Origin: Lachnospiraceae bacterium
GTDB lineage: Bacteria; Bacillota; Clostridia; Lachnospirales; Anaerotignaceae
Assembly: GCA_003543235.1 (NCBI GenBank)
Contig: DPJA01000030.1
Span: 62,001 to 126,000, forward strand
Length of the DNA stretch: 64,000 nucleotides
Direction: 5' to 3'
Shown: piece by piece, positions 35,582-45,065 of the stretch
Position numbering within the stretch: the first letter of the stretch is position 1
Layout of the letters: each line of letters begins with the position of its first letter
Translations under genes and position numbers: made by a program
Notes under the pieces: model-generated
The model's database searches: none
What the model was told of the DNA's origin: nothing
Seen by the model: only the letters and a program-made list of their open reading frames with translations

Positions 35582-36655
35582 ATGTTTGAGAAAATTGAAG
35601 AACTTGAAATGAGATATAGAGATTTGGGTGACAGAGTTAATGACCCTGATATTATAGCAAATCAGACCCAGTGGCAAAAACTAATGAAAGAATATAGCAA
35701 TATTACGCCTGTTGTTGAAAAATACAGAGAATACAAAGATGCCAAACAAGCAGTTGCAGATGCTATTGAAATGCTTGGCGAAAGTCTTGATGATGATTTC
35801 AAACAAATGGTTAAAGAAGAGCTTAATGAAAACAAGGCTAAAATTGAGGAACTTAAACAGGAAATAAAGATACTGCTTTTGCCTAAAGACCCTAATGATG
35901 AAAAAAATGTTATTATGGAAATACGTGCAGGCGTTGGTGGTGACGAGGCTGCTTTGTTTGCGGCGGAGCTTTTCAGAATGTACGCACGATATGCCGAGAA
36001 CAAACGTTGGAAGACTGAAATGATAAGCTCTAACGAAAACGGTATTGGCGGTTATAAGGAAATTACCTTTATGATAAGTGGGCAGGGTGCATATAGCAGG
36101 CTTAAATATGAAAGCGGCGGACATCGTGTTCAGCGGGTGCCTGCTACAGAAAGTGGTGGAAGAATACATACTTCTGCTGTAACTGTTGCAGTGCTTCCAG
36201 AGGCAGAAGAGGTTGACGTTAACCTAAATATGAACGATGTGCGTATTGATGTTTTCCGTGCGTCAGGCAACGGTGGTCAGTGCGTAAATACAACAGATTC
36301 AGCAGTACGTATAACACACGTGCCTTCAGGGCTTGTAGTAAGCTGTCAGGATGAAAAAAGCCAGTTGAAAAATAAGGAAAAAGGGCTTAAAGTTCTTCTT
36401 GCAAGGCTTTATGAGATGGAACAGGCAAAGCACGATAGTGAAATATCAGCCGAGCGAAAATCTCAGGTGGGAACCGGTGATAGAAGTGACAAGATAAGAA
36501 CATATAATTTTCCAGATGGGCGTGTTACCGACCATAGGATAAAGCTTAGTGTTTATAGAATTGATGCTGTGCTTAATGGAGAGCTAGACTTATTTGTTGA
36601 TCCACTGATTACAAACGAACAGGCAGATAAAATGCAGGGTCAAGATGAAGAATAA
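35582..36655 (+). CDS. prfA: peptide chain release factor 1
   Basis: RF1 recognises UAA and UAG stop codons. The 357-residue protein has the stop-codon-reading region with RVPATESGGRIHTSA (about 182-196; the PxT-type motif is PAT) and the catalytic GGQ in RASGNGGQCVN (about 223-233), the site methylated by PrmC. ATG 35582 follows GAGAGGT. It lies 13 bp after prmC. Confidence 0.97.
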   Translation: MFEKIEELEMRYRDLGDRVNDPDIIANQTQWQKLMKEYSNITPVVEKYREYKDAKQAVADAIEMLGESLDDDFKQMVKEELNENKAKIEELKQEIKILLLPKDPNDEKNVIMEIRAGVGGDEAALFAAELFRMYARYAENKRWKTEMISSNENGIGGYKEITFMISGQGAYSRLKYESGGHRVQRVPATESGGRIHTSAVTVAVLPEAEEVDVNLNMNDVRIDVFRASGNGGQCVNTTDSAVRITHVPSGLVVSCQDEKSQLKNKEKGLKVLLARLYEMEQAKHDSEISAERKSQVGTGDRSDKIRTYNFPDGRVTDHRIKLSVYRIDAVLNGELDLFVDPLITNEQADKMQGQDEE

Positions 36656-36758
36656 TTAATAAAATATAATACGACCTATTATGTGTTTAACTTGCATAAT
36701 TCATAGTTCTTTACCTTAAAATTGTGAATATATAAAACAAAAAAGAAGGTGTATTTAA

Positions 36759-37304
36759 TTGGATTTATTATTGGATTTATATTTAACCTTTGCACGAGTT
36801 GGAGTCTGTACCTTTGGCGGTGGGCTAACAATGTTGCCTATTTTACAAGCAGAGGTGGTTGACAAAAAGAACTGGTCAACTGAGGAAGAGCTTATGAATT
36901 TTTATGCCATTGGTCAATGTACACCAGGTGTTATTGCTGTAAATACGGCTACTTTCATTGGCTATAAAAAGAAGGGTATAAGCGGGGGAATAATTGCAAC
37001 ACTTGGTCTTGTTACACCATGTCTTATTATTATTTCTTTAATTGCAACCTTTCTTACAACATTTGCAGATATGGCGGTTGTACAACACGCATTTGCGGCA
37101 GTAAGAGTTGCAGTTGCGGCACTTGTTTTAAACACAGTTATAAAAATGTGGAAATTTACAGTTAAAGATAAGCTTGGTATTGTCATTGGCGTATTGGCAT
37201 TGTTAGCATCATTTTTTCTTAAGGTTTCACCTATAATTATTGTTATCATTGGTGGTGGAATAGGCGTTTTATTACCAGCAATAAGGGGGGCTAAGGGAAA
37301 ATGA
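36759..37304 (+). CDS. chromate transporter-type protein, first half
   Basis: A short (single-domain) CHR-family membrane protein of 181 residues with FARVGVCTFGGG (about 10-21), FYAIGQCTPGVIAVNTATFIG (about 47-67) and five to six transmembrane helices. Short CHR proteins occur as adjacent pairs that together form one transporter. Some export chromate, but the physiological substrate in anaerobes is unknown. The start codon is TTG, supported by GAAGGTG 7 nt upstream. Its stop overlaps the next start by 4 bp (ATGA). Confidence 0.88.
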   Translation: MDLLLDLYLTFARVGVCTFGGGLTMLPILQAEVVDKKNWSTEEELMNFYAIGQCTPGVIAVNTATFIGYKKKGISGGIIATLGLVTPCLIIISLIATFLTTFADMAVVQHAFAAVRVAVAALVLNTVIKMWKFTVKDKLGIVIGVLALLASFFLKVSPIIIVIIGGGIGVLLPAIRGAKGK

Positions 37305-37870
37305 TAGGTGGATTGCTATTGTTGTATTATGAATTTTTTAAGGTGGGACTTTTTGCTGTAGGTGGCGGGTTAGCAACACTTCCTTTTCTTTTTAAACTGT
37401 CAGATAAATACAGTTGGTTTACCAGCAAGATGGTTGGGGATATGATAGCTATATCAGAATCGACTCCAGGGCCCATAGGTATAAATATGGCGACCTATGT
37501 GGGCTTCCAAAATTATGGCATTATTGGTGCAGTGGTATCCACTCTTGGTATTATTACACCATCAATAATTATTATAATAATTGTGTCAAATTTTCTACTA
37601 AAATTTTCTGAAAGTATTGTAGTGCAAAATATTTTTCATACCCTACGCCCTGCAGTAACGGGGATGATTGGTGCAGTTGCCATTACACTTATTACCGGGG
37701 AAATTTTTGACTTTGATGCATATGCAATAAGGGGAATTATAACAGAACTTTTCAAATTTAAACAGATAATTTGGTTTGCTTTACTTGTATTTTTGACAAA
37801 TAAATACAAAAAGCATCCGTTATTTTATATTGCAATTTCGGCAGCGGCGGGCATAGCCCTAAAGTTTTAA
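37301..37870 (+). CDS. chromate transporter-type protein, second half
   Basis: The partner short CHR protein, 189 residues, with FFKVGLFAVGGGLATLPFL (about 9-27), ISESTPGPIGINMATYVG (about 50-67) and about six transmembrane helices. It is translated in overlap with the first half, which supports a heterodimer. Confidence 0.88.
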   Translation: MIGGLLLLYYEFFKVGLFAVGGGLATLPFLFKLSDKYSWFTSKMVGDMIAISESTPGPIGINMATYVGFQNYGIIGAVVSTLGIITPSIIIIIIVSNFLLKFSESIVVQNIFHTLRPAVTGMIGAVAITLITGEIFDFDAYAIRGIITELFKFKQIIWFALLVFLTNKYKKHPLFYIAISAAAGIALKF

Positions 37871-37918
37871 GCATAAGTTTTCAAAAAAATATGGAACAAA
37901 TGAAAGGGTGAGGGTAAT

Positions 37919-40375
37919 ATGAACAGACTTGATTTTAATAAGGACCAATTTAAAAGTATGATTGCAGAAAACCTTAAAACCATTTACAGGAAAACACTTG
38001 AAAATGCTTCTGAAAACGAAATTTATCAGGCTGCGGTTTACTCTATACGAGAATTGATTAATGATATTTGGATTAAAACTCACGACGGATATTGCGAAAA
38101 AGATGCGAAAATGGTTTACTATCTTTCTATGGAGTTTTTAATGGGAAGATTTTTTGGAAATGCAATAATAAATCTTTCGGTTTCGGAACCAGTTAAGCAA
38201 GCATTTGCGGAACTTGGAATTGACTATAATATAATTGAAGAGACTGAGCCTGACCCAGGGCTTGGCAATGGCGGCTTGGGTCGTCTTGCAGCGTGTTTTT
38301 TGGATTCACTTTCTACAATGGGTCTGCCTGCATATGGTTGTGGCATTCGCTATCATTATGGGATTTTTGAACAGAAAATTGAGGATGGATACCAGATTGA
38401 AAAGCCTGATAATTGGCTTGAAAATGGTGACCCATGGAGCATAAAGCGAAATGAATATGCTGTGGAAGTTAAATTTGGTGGCAATGTAAAGGCTGTACCA
38501 AAGGAAAATGGTGATTATCGTTTTGAACAGGAAAATTATCAATCAGTGTTAGCAGTGCCTTATGATTATCCTGTTATTGGCTATGGAAACAACACTGTTA
38601 ATACCCTTCGTTTATGGGATGCAAGGCCTATAAACAAGTTCGATTTAAAGTCTTTTAATGAGGGGAATTACCAGAAAGCCCTTGAGGAGCAAACCCTTGC
38701 TCACACACTTACAGATGTGCTATATCCTGCCGATGAACATTATTCAGGTAAGGAACTTCGTCTTCGTCAACAGTATTTATTTATTTCTGCAACAGTGCAA
38801 AGAGTTATACAACGGTTTAAGGAAATGCACGCAGACTTCAGCCTTCTGCCAGAAAAAGTAGCTTTTCAGCTTAACGACACTCATCCAACTGTGGCAGTTG
38901 CAGAGCTGATGCGTGTGCTTATAGATGAAAACGAACTTCCATGGGATGACGCGTGGGAAATAACCACAAAGGTTTGTGCGTACACAAACCACACAATTAT
39001 GAGCGAGGCACTTGAAAAATGGCCTATTGAGCTTTTTAGCAAGCTTTTACCACGAATTTATCAGATTGTTGAAGAAATTAATCGTCGTTTTTGCGTTCAG
39101 CTTATGGAAAAGTATGGCGAGGATAATAATAAAATAAGAAAAATGGCAATAGTTGCAGATGGTCAGGTTAGAATGGCATATCTTGCAATTGCAGGTAGCC
39201 ATAGCGTAAATGGAGTTGCCGCACTACACACTGAAATACTTAAAAATCAGGAATTGAAGGATTTTTATGACTTTTTCCCTAAAAAATTCAACAACAAGAC
39301 TAATGGTATAACTCAGCGAAGATGGCTTTTACACGCAAACAGTCAGCTTGCAGACCTAATTACATCTAAAATTGGTGATGGTTGGATAACAAATCTTTCG
39401 GAGTTAGAAAAGCTTATTCCGTACGCCGATGACACAGAATTTCAAAAGGAATTTATGGCAGTTAAGCATAGAAATAAAGTGGCTTTGGCTAAATATATTA
39501 AGGAAACAAAGGGCATTGTCATCGACCCTACATCAATTTTTGACATTCAGGTAAAGCGTTTGCACGAATATAAACGTCAATTGTTGAATGTTATGCACAT
39601 TATAGACCTTTACAATCGCATCAAAATAAATCCTAGCCTTGATATTGTACCAAGAACCTTCATTTTTGGTGCAAAAAGTGCCGCAAGCTATAGAAAAGCA
39701 AAGCTTATTATTAAGCTTATTAATAACGTGGCAGAGGTTATTAATAATGACCAAAGCATAAACGACAAAATTAAAGTTGTGTTTATGGAAAATTACAGGG
39801 TTTCATTGGCAGAAAAGCTTATACCTGCTGCTGACGTAAGCGAACAAATTTCTACTGCAAGCAAGGAAGCATCAGGCACAGGCAACATGAAATTTATGCT
39901 TAACGGTGCATTAACTGTGGGTACTCTTGATGGAGCCAATGTGGAGATTTGTGAAGAGGTTGGAGAGGACAATATATTTATTTTCGGCATGAAAGCAAAA
40001 GAAGTAATTGATAAGTATGCGGCTGGAAATTATGACCCATGGATGATTTATAACCTTAACCAAAGAGTAAGAATTGTCCTTACCCAGTTTATAAATGGAA
40101 CTTTTTCAGACAATATGGATATGTTCAGGGAGTTGTATGACTCTTTGCTTAATGGCATAGGCGGAAGTCGTGCTGATGAATATTTTGTTCTTGCAGATTT
40201 TGATTCCTACGCAAAAATTCAGACACAAGTGAATGAAGCTTACAAGAATACAGAAAAATGGGCAAAAATGGCTATTATAAATACAGCAAAAAGTGGAAAA
40301 TTCAGCAGTGACAGAACCATTGGAGAATACGCAAGAGATATTTGGAATATTAAACCAGTTGAAGCTGAAATGTAA
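37919..40375 (+). CDS. glgP: glycogen/starch/alpha-glucan phosphorylase
   Basis: A PLP enzyme releasing glucose-1-phosphate from alpha-1,4-glucans. The 818-residue protein has the usual length, with GLGNGGLGRLAACFLDS (about 112-128), DTHPTVAV and the PLP-lysine signature EASGTGNMKFMLNGALT (about 648-664). Glycogen in Clostridia is often stored for sporulation. AGGGTGAGGG precedes the ATG. It stands alone between the CHR pair and a convergent terminator; no other glycogen genes are nearby. Confidence 0.96.
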   Translation: MNRLDFNKDQFKSMIAENLKTIYRKTLENASENEIYQAAVYSIRELINDIWIKTHDGYCEKDAKMVYYLSMEFLMGRFFGNAIINLSVSEPVKQAFAELGIDYNIIEETEPDPGLGNGGLGRLAACFLDSLSTMGLPAYGCGIRYHYGIFEQKIEDGYQIEKPDNWLENGDPWSIKRNEYAVEVKFGGNVKAVPKENGDYRFEQENYQSVLAVPYDYPVIGYGNNTVNTLRLWDARPINKFDLKSFNEGNYQKALEEQTLAHTLTDVLYPADEHYSGKELRLRQQYLFISATVQRVIQRFKEMHADFSLLPEKVAFQLNDTHPTVAVAELMRVLIDENELPWDDAWEITTKVCAYTNHTIMSEALEKWPIELFSKLLPRIYQIVEEINRRFCVQLMEKYGEDNNKIRKMAIVADGQVRMAYLAIAGSHSVNGVAALHTEILKNQELKDFYDFFPKKFNNKTNGITQRRWLLHANSQLADLITSKIGDGWITNLSELEKLIPYADDTEFQKEFMAVKHRNKVALAKYIKETKGIVIDPTSIFDIQVKRLHEYKRQLLNVMHIIDLYNRIKINPSLDIVPRTFIFGAKSAASYRKAKLIIKLINNVAEVINNDQSINDKIKVVFMENYRVSLAEKLIPAADVSEQISTASKEASGTGNMKFMLNGALTVGTLDGANVEICEEVGEDNIFIFGMKAKEVIDKYAAGNYDPWMIYNLNQRVRIVLTQFINGTFSDNMDMFRELYDSLLNGIGGSRADEYFVLADFDSYAKIQTQVNEAYKNTEKWAKMAIINTAKSGKFSSDRTIGEYARDIWNIKPVEAEM

Positions 40376-40384
40376 CCAAAAATT

Positions 40385-40423
40385 AAGGCTGTGGTAAGTG
40401 TAAAACATACCACAGTCTTTTTT
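40385..40423. terminator. bidirectional intrinsic terminator
   Basis: A 12-bp stem with one wobble, AAGGCTGTGGTA/TACCACAGTCTT (40385-40396, 40408-40419), with T6 on the right and A-rich sequence on the left, between the convergent glgP and lipoprotein genes. Confidence 0.9.
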
Positions 40424-40431
40424 AATGCCAA

Positions 40432-40932
40432 TTAATATATTGGTCCGTCTTCTGTAAGGATTATAGAGGTTTTTGTGTTAAGAAGTACGTCTTGAAAAAT
40501 ATGTGTCGTGTTGTCATCGGCGTATTCAATTTTTACCTGCCAGCCATTTTCGGGATTGGGTATGCTGTCTGCTTGAAGTTTAACAGGAATGAGATAGCCT
40601 GTTTGCCAAACATTGTTCTCTAAAGCAATTTCAGTCCATTCGTCTTTTTCTGTTGCACGTATCCAAAGGGCAGAAAGATTATGGCCCATATCATTGCCCA
40701 ACTCAACCATAAGGGTTTCTTTTTCTGCGGTCTGCTCATTTTCGGATGTCTGCTCAGTAGTGGGAGGTGTTTCTGTTTCTTCAGAAATTGGCGGTTCATC
40801 CTGGGTTTCTTCAGTTTCTGTTGCAGTAACAGGGGAAGAGGCTTCCTCCTTTTTGTTATTGCAAGCTGTAATTAACCCAAAAGTAAGGCTAACAACGGTT
40901 ACAAGTATCAGTGTTCTAATATGCTTTTTCAT
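40432..40932 (-). CDS. lipoprotein with Thr/Glu-rich linker and small C-terminal domain
   Basis: A 166-residue predicted lipoprotein with a signal peptide and lipobox ITAC (lipidated Cys24), a Thr/Glu/Pro-rich linker (about 27-74) and a beta-rich domain (about 75-166) containing LGNDMGHNLSALWIRA and WQTGYLIPVKL. I do not recognise the domain with certainty; it resembles the small sandwich domains found in surface lipoproteins. ATG 40932 has AAAGGAGG upstream; the frame extends further without support. It lies 34 bp after the StiP-type gene and is probably the last gene of the leftward Ter operon. That would place one extracytoplasmic component in the system. Confidence 0.75.
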   Translation of the reverse strand: MKKHIRTLILVTVVSLTFGLITACNNKKEEASSPVTATETEETQDEPPISEETETPPTTEQTSENEQTAEKETLMVELGNDMGHNLSALWIRATEKDEWTEIALENNVWQTGYLIPVKLQADSIPNPENGWQVKIEYADDNTTHIFQDVLLNTKTSIILTEDGPIY

Positions 40933-40966
40933 ACTATTACCTCCTTTAGTTAAGGTGAATTGGTCT

Positions 40967-42016
40967 TTAAACATCAGCCATATTTTTTATTATTCCACAT
41001 ACCTTATAGTTTTGAAGTGGATAAATTTCAGTGGGCACATTTTTCTCCACTGCTAAACGCAGAATATGTTTAAGTAATGGGTCGTTTTGACAGTTTTGGG
41101 CTACAAGGAGTTTCCAGGGTACACGCCGCAAAAGCACACGTGTTGCCTCGCCTATGCCAGGCTTAACAAAGTTTATATCAGTTATGCCAAAATGGGAGGC
41201 TATGTTTTTAACCTCGGTTATTCCTAACTCCCCACGGGACATATCGGTTGCTTTTGTAGAAAAGTCAAAGTGATTTTCAATAGTTTTAATAAATTGATAA
41301 GAAACATCCTCGGTAGTGAATTGAGGATAAAATGCCGCACCATGAAAATCTGAAGGAGATATTATGTCATCACGCAAAAAGGTTCGGCTTATTAGCCCCG
41401 AAACTGTACAATTTAGGCAAGAACTGGGAATCAAAATATCTTCATGTGTTCCGCATAGGTCAGTTATATTTGCAGGGTCTGCAAGGACTGCAAGGTCTGC
41501 ATTTATTTGTGGATAAGCTTTTATTGCCTCCCGAAGCTCATTTTGTATAGCACCTTTGCCAATCCAACCATCTACAAACTGAATATTTTTACCTTTGTGG
41601 CGTGCCAATATGTAATCTATGGCATTTGTATCAATTCCACGACCACGTATTATGGATATGGAATAATGGGGTACACATATGTTATATTTTTTATCGAGAT
41701 AGTGTTTTATAAGTATGCCAATAGGTATACCGGCACGAGCAAGAGATACGATAACGGCATTTTTGCCTTTAAGCATATATATTTTTTCAGACACCTGACA
41801 AACGGCTTTGGCGGTGGGTTTTGCATAGCTTTCAAGTGAGGTTTGGTAGGTATCTATATATTTTTCTGATGGACGGTATTCCGAAGGAAGCATCTCGCAG
41901 TAATGCGTACCTTTTTGTATGAGATGCTCTCTCTGTTTTGTTTCAAGAGGTTGTACCATGCCTGTTATATCTTTAAGCAGTAGGGTTACATCATTTTTGC
42001 TATATGTGCTTTGCAT
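40967..42016 (-). CDS. StiP-type protein with PRTase-like fold and PELOTA-like C terminus
   Basis: A 349-residue component of the biosynthetic module of Ter stress systems. The N-terminal part contains VSLARAGIPIG (about 90-100) and FVDGWIGKG (about 147-155), which have the pattern of a phosphoribosyltransferase fold: a strand-loop-helix followed by a PRPP-type loop, but with GWIGKG instead of the usual TGxT. Databases call the N-terminal region the StiP (cysteine protease) domain. The C-terminal about 90 residues correspond to the predicted PELOTA-type RNA-binding domain. The actual activity is unproven. GGAG precedes the ATG; a single base separates it from the upstream stop. Confidence 0.8.
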   Translation of the reverse strand: MQSTYSKNDVTLLLKDITGMVQPLETKQREHLIQKGTHYCEMLPSEYRPSEKYIDTYQTSLESYAKPTAKAVCQVSEKIYMLKGKNAVIVSLARAGIPIGILIKHYLDKKYNICVPHYSISIIRGRGIDTNAIDYILARHKGKNIQFVDGWIGKGAIQNELREAIKAYPQINADLAVLADPANITDLCGTHEDILIPSSCLNCTVSGLISRTFLRDDIISPSDFHGAAFYPQFTTEDVSYQFIKTIENHFDFSTKATDMSRGELGITEVKNIASHFGITDINFVKPGIGEATRVLLRRVPWKLLVAQNCQNDPLLKHILRLAVEKNVPTEIYPLQNYKVCGIIKNMADV

Positions 42017-42017
42017 T

Positions 42018-43148
42018 TTAATCACTCCACTTGTAAATTGTAATATCTTTGCATTGGTTTGCACTAAGTGCGGCAACAAGGCTGTTTATACCCATAAGGT
42101 TTTCAGTTGGTGAGTCGTGTATAACAATAACCTTATCGTATCTTTTTAGATTGTATACATATATTGTTCGTTCATTATCATATATGCTTTTAAGCTGATA
42201 CCTTGAAAAAAGAGGGTAGTTGTCATCTTGGCAAGGTAAAATAGGACTGCGTGTTGTGGCATGGAATTTTACTTCGGCACAGTTACAATTTTCTTCAATT
42301 TTGCTTGCAACATAAAGAGGTGGAAACATAAATTCCTCTGAGCCCAAAACAAGTATGCTTTTGTTATTTGCAGTCGTTCCCAGGTCGTTTAAAATTTTAG
42401 AGGCAAGGTAACTGCATTTTTTTATAAAATCAGTGTTTAAAGTGCCAATACGTGGGTCTGCCTTGTTAGCAATTTGGGACACAGCTATAGGGGAATTACT
42501 TGCTTTTTCAAATGAATGCTGAGCATCTTCATTAAAGCAAAAATTACTAAGCTGCTGTGTATAATTTGTAGCTTTAATCCTAAGCAAATATGTAAACTCA
42601 ATATCGCAAGCGTTGAAATTGGCGGTACGTTCAGCAGATACGCTGTTTAATATGGATGTGATACCAAATTTCAGAGGTTTATTTTTATACTCTGCTTTAA
42701 TAGCATTTATGGCATTGGATATGGTGTTGCCTGTAGTTACCTCATCTTCTACAAAGATTATTCGGTCACTGCTTTCAATATATTTTGCAAAATTAGTTTT
42801 AACCAGTTTTTGTTCCACAGCGTGGCTGTGAGTTTCCGAAAAATATAAAAATTCAGTTTCATCAAAAGGTTCACGTGTGGTCTGTAAAAAATAAGTATCT
42901 CTTGGAGCAAAGGTGGCAATTGCTGCACAAATTGCCGTTGCAGTTTCAGCAAAGCCTATGAACAAAAGCCTTTCGTTTGAATATTTTGCATAAACCATTT
43001 GTGCTAAATTTCTAAAAACATCAAGGGCACTTTTCGGGGAAACAGGTATGTGCTTACCTTGAAGAGGGTTAACCAAAAGGTAGTCACGTTTTGCATTATT
43101 ATCACGCTTGGCTAAACGTACAAGCTGGTTTTCATCATAAGTTTTCAT
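42018..43148 (-). CDS. phosphoribosyltransferase with C-terminal TRSP domain (Ter module)
   Basis: A 376-residue protein whose first about 200 residues are an orotate-type PRTase: LLFIGFAETATAI (about 61-73) and the PRPP loop IFVEDEVTTGNT (131-142). The C-terminal part is the TRSP domain, found fused to this PRTase in Ter operons: LVLGSEEFMFPPL-type VLGSEEFMFPP and TRSPIL (about 285) are visible. It is predicted to make a nucleoside-like metabolite from PRPP. ATG 43148 overlaps the upstream stop codon (TAATG), so translation is coupled to the C-C lyase. GGAGTGA is the ribosome binding site. Confidence 0.85.
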   Translation of the reverse strand: MKTYDENQLVRLAKRDNNAKRDYLLVNPLQGKHIPVSPKSALDVFRNLAQMVYAKYSNERLLFIGFAETATAICAAIATFAPRDTYFLQTTREPFDETEFLYFSETHSHAVEQKLVKTNFAKYIESSDRIIFVEDEVTTGNTISNAINAIKAEYKNKPLKFGITSILNSVSAERTANFNACDIEFTYLLRIKATNYTQQLSNFCFNEDAQHSFEKASNSPIAVSQIANKADPRIGTLNTDFIKKCSYLASKILNDLGTTANNKSILVLGSEEFMFPPLYVASKIEENCNCAEVKFHATTRSPILPCQDDNYPLFSRYQLKSIYDNERTIYVYNLKRYDKVIVIHDSPTENLMGINSLVAALSANQCKDITIYKWSD

Positions 43149-44173
43149 TATTTCACTCCATAAATGTTTGCTAATATAACAATTTTTTCTGCCCACTTAG
43201 TGTGAGTTTTAATCTCATTCATGCGTTTGCCATCAATGCTTTTTGCAACTAAAAGATAGTCGCTTTTAAAATTAAGTATACTGAGAGCATCTTCAAAATC
43301 GAATTTTTCCACTTTAAGACAATTATTTATAACCTCAATTTGGTTGGGATGGATAACTGTTTTACCAATAAAGCCATTAAGTTTATCAAGCCTCATTTCC
43401 TGTTTTAACCCGTCTGACCATTCATTATTAGGGCTATCAAAATATTCCCACACAGGCCCAGAAACCACGTAATCAGCAGAAAATATAGTTAAGATGTCAC
43501 TTAAAATATTACTTATTGGCAGTATGTCATATATGGTTTCATCATAACTACGGCGTATGCCAAAATAATTGCATAAGTCGTTGCCCCCAATGCGTACATT
43601 TAAAACGTAGTCAGCCATTGTGTCTACATAACTTTTAAGCTGAACAAGGGTTTTGTGCCTAGTGTTAAGTGTTATTACATCATGGCTTTCTATAATGGGC
43701 ATCATATATATTTTTTTATTTGATATTTTGTTAATTTCTAAAATGCTTTTGTTGTATTCCTCAGCACAGTCTAAAGAATATTTTGGAAGTATGAATCCTG
43801 ATAAAAGGCTTTCATACTGCTTTATTTTGTTAAAAAGAGTTGTTGCCTGAAGTGGACTGCGTACCCTTATGAAAATTTGTGGAAGGGTAGATTTTATAAA
43901 TTCACCATTTGCTAAGGACTGAAAAATTGTTTTGAATATATGTAAAATTTGTGTTTCTGCAATATCCACAGCACTGTCGCTTATGGAATCCTCAAGGCAA
44001 AGTGCCAATGAAAAGGGATGCTTTATAGAATTGTGCAATACCATGTCTATTATTTTTGTGTTTAAGGCAGGGCAATAAAGCAATGCACCTACGGTGTATG
44101 GTGCGGCATTTTCTTTATTTATGATATGCCAACAGTTATGCTTTTTATTGAATTCATCTGAAAAAGTATACAT
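43148..44173 (-). CDS. CitE/HpcH-like C-C bond lyase of the Ter biosynthetic module
   Basis: A 341-residue TIM-barrel protein of the HpcH/HpaI aldolase-citrate lyase beta superfamily. Motifs: LALCLEDSISDSAVDIAE (Mg-binding acid pair), IFIRVRSP (substrate Arg), MPIIESHDV (Glu) and RIGGNDLCNYFG. Such proteins are encoded with PRTases, TerD and TelA and are predicted to cleave or form a C-C bond in the metabolite. The substrate is unknown. AAAGGTGA lies before the ATG. It is the first gene of the leftward operon, with TATAAT on the minus strand at 44215-44210 about 40 bp upstream. Confidence 0.85.
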   Translation of the reverse strand: MYTFSDEFNKKHNCWHIINKENAAPYTVGALLYCPALNTKIIDMVLHNSIKHPFSLALCLEDSISDSAVDIAETQILHIFKTIFQSLANGEFIKSTLPQIFIRVRSPLQATTLFNKIKQYESLLSGFILPKYSLDCAEEYNKSILEINKISNKKIYMMPIIESHDVITLNTRHKTLVQLKSYVDTMADYVLNVRIGGNDLCNYFGIRRSYDETIYDILPISNILSDILTIFSADYVVSGPVWEYFDSPNNEWSDGLKQEMRLDKLNGFIGKTVIHPNQIEVINNCLKVEKFDFEDALSILNFKSDYLLVAKSIDGKRMNEIKTHTKWAEKIVILANIYGVK

Positions 44174-44463
44174 CTATAGGTCACCTTTCAAGTTTAATCT
44201 AATTTTAACATTATACCATTTTATAATATGTGTGTATAGTAAAGGGAAAAAAGATACCTAAACATATTTAAGTAATTATACATAATATTCTATACAAAAT
44301 ATGGACAAACAGAAAAAATTAAGAATTCTTTAATATTGTCATAATAGGGCAAAAAAAGATGACAAATCATAGTAATATGATATAATATTATAGTGGGAAA
44401 AATAAGATGAAGAAATAATTATTTTAATTTATCTGAAGCAGAATATGATATGATTGGAGTAAT
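44174..44463. promoter_or_regulatory. divergent promoter region of the Ter island
   Basis: This AT-rich 290-bp spacer separates the two Ter operons. Leftward: TATAAT on the minus strand (44215-44210) with a poor -35. Rightward: ATGACA (44359-44364), a 16-bp spacer and TATAAT (44381-44386). Both -35 elements are weak, as expected for activated or alternative-sigma promoters. No clear palindromic operator was found. Confidence 0.55.
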
Positions 44464-45045
44464 ATGATGAAAATAACCAGTAAATTTCAGTTTAATTCAC
44501 CTACAATTTTAACTTTTGTTATTATTTCTTTTGTTGCATTTTTGCTTAACATGGCTACAGGCGGAATAAGCAATGGCCTTGTTTTTAGCGTATATAGGTC
44601 ATCAATGGCAAGCCCCTTATTCTACGTTCGGCTTATATGCCATGTATTTGGTCATGCAAATTGGAGCCATTTCAGTGGAAACATGATTTTTATTTTGCTT
44701 GTTGGCCCATTACTTGAGGAAAAATATGGAAGCTGGAATATTGCGGTGATAATATTTGTTACGGCACTTATTACAGCAATTGTTAACCTGATAATGTCTT
44801 CAAGTGGTTTACTTGGAGCAAGTGGTGTGGCGTTTGCACTTATACTTTTATCATCTATTACAAGCATGAAAAATGGAAAAATACCAATTACTTTTGTAAT
44901 TGTGGCAATAATATATATAGGTGGTCAGTTTTATAGCAGTATATTTGTTCAGGACAATATATCTAATTTAACCCATATGATAGGCGGAATACTTGGATGT
45001 GTATTTGGTTATGTGTTAAATGGAAATTTTGGCAGAAAAATATAG
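44464..45045 (+). CDS. rhomboid-family intramembrane serine protease
   Basis: A 193-residue membrane protease with six predicted transmembrane helices. The catalytic Ser120 is in GASGVAF and the catalytic His171 in THMIGG; the conserved WSHFSGNMIFI segment (about 67-77) supplies the oxyanion-side residues. All core catalytic features are intact. It lacks extra soluble domains. Two adjacent ATGs follow GGAG. Only 20 bp separate it from the YceG-like gene, so it is the first gene of the rightward Ter operon. The natural substrate could be a membrane component of this system (inference). Confidence 0.88.
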   Translation: MMKITSKFQFNSPTILTFVIISFVAFLLNMATGGISNGLVFSVYRSSMASPLFYVRLICHVFGHANWSHFSGNMIFILLVGPLLEEKYGSWNIAVIIFVTALITAIVNLIMSSSGLLGASGVAFALILLSSITSMKNGKIPITFVIVAIIYIGGQFYSSIFVQDNISNLTHMIGGILGCVFGYVLNGNFGRKI

Positions 45046-45065
45046 GAAAGCGAGATTGAGAAAAT

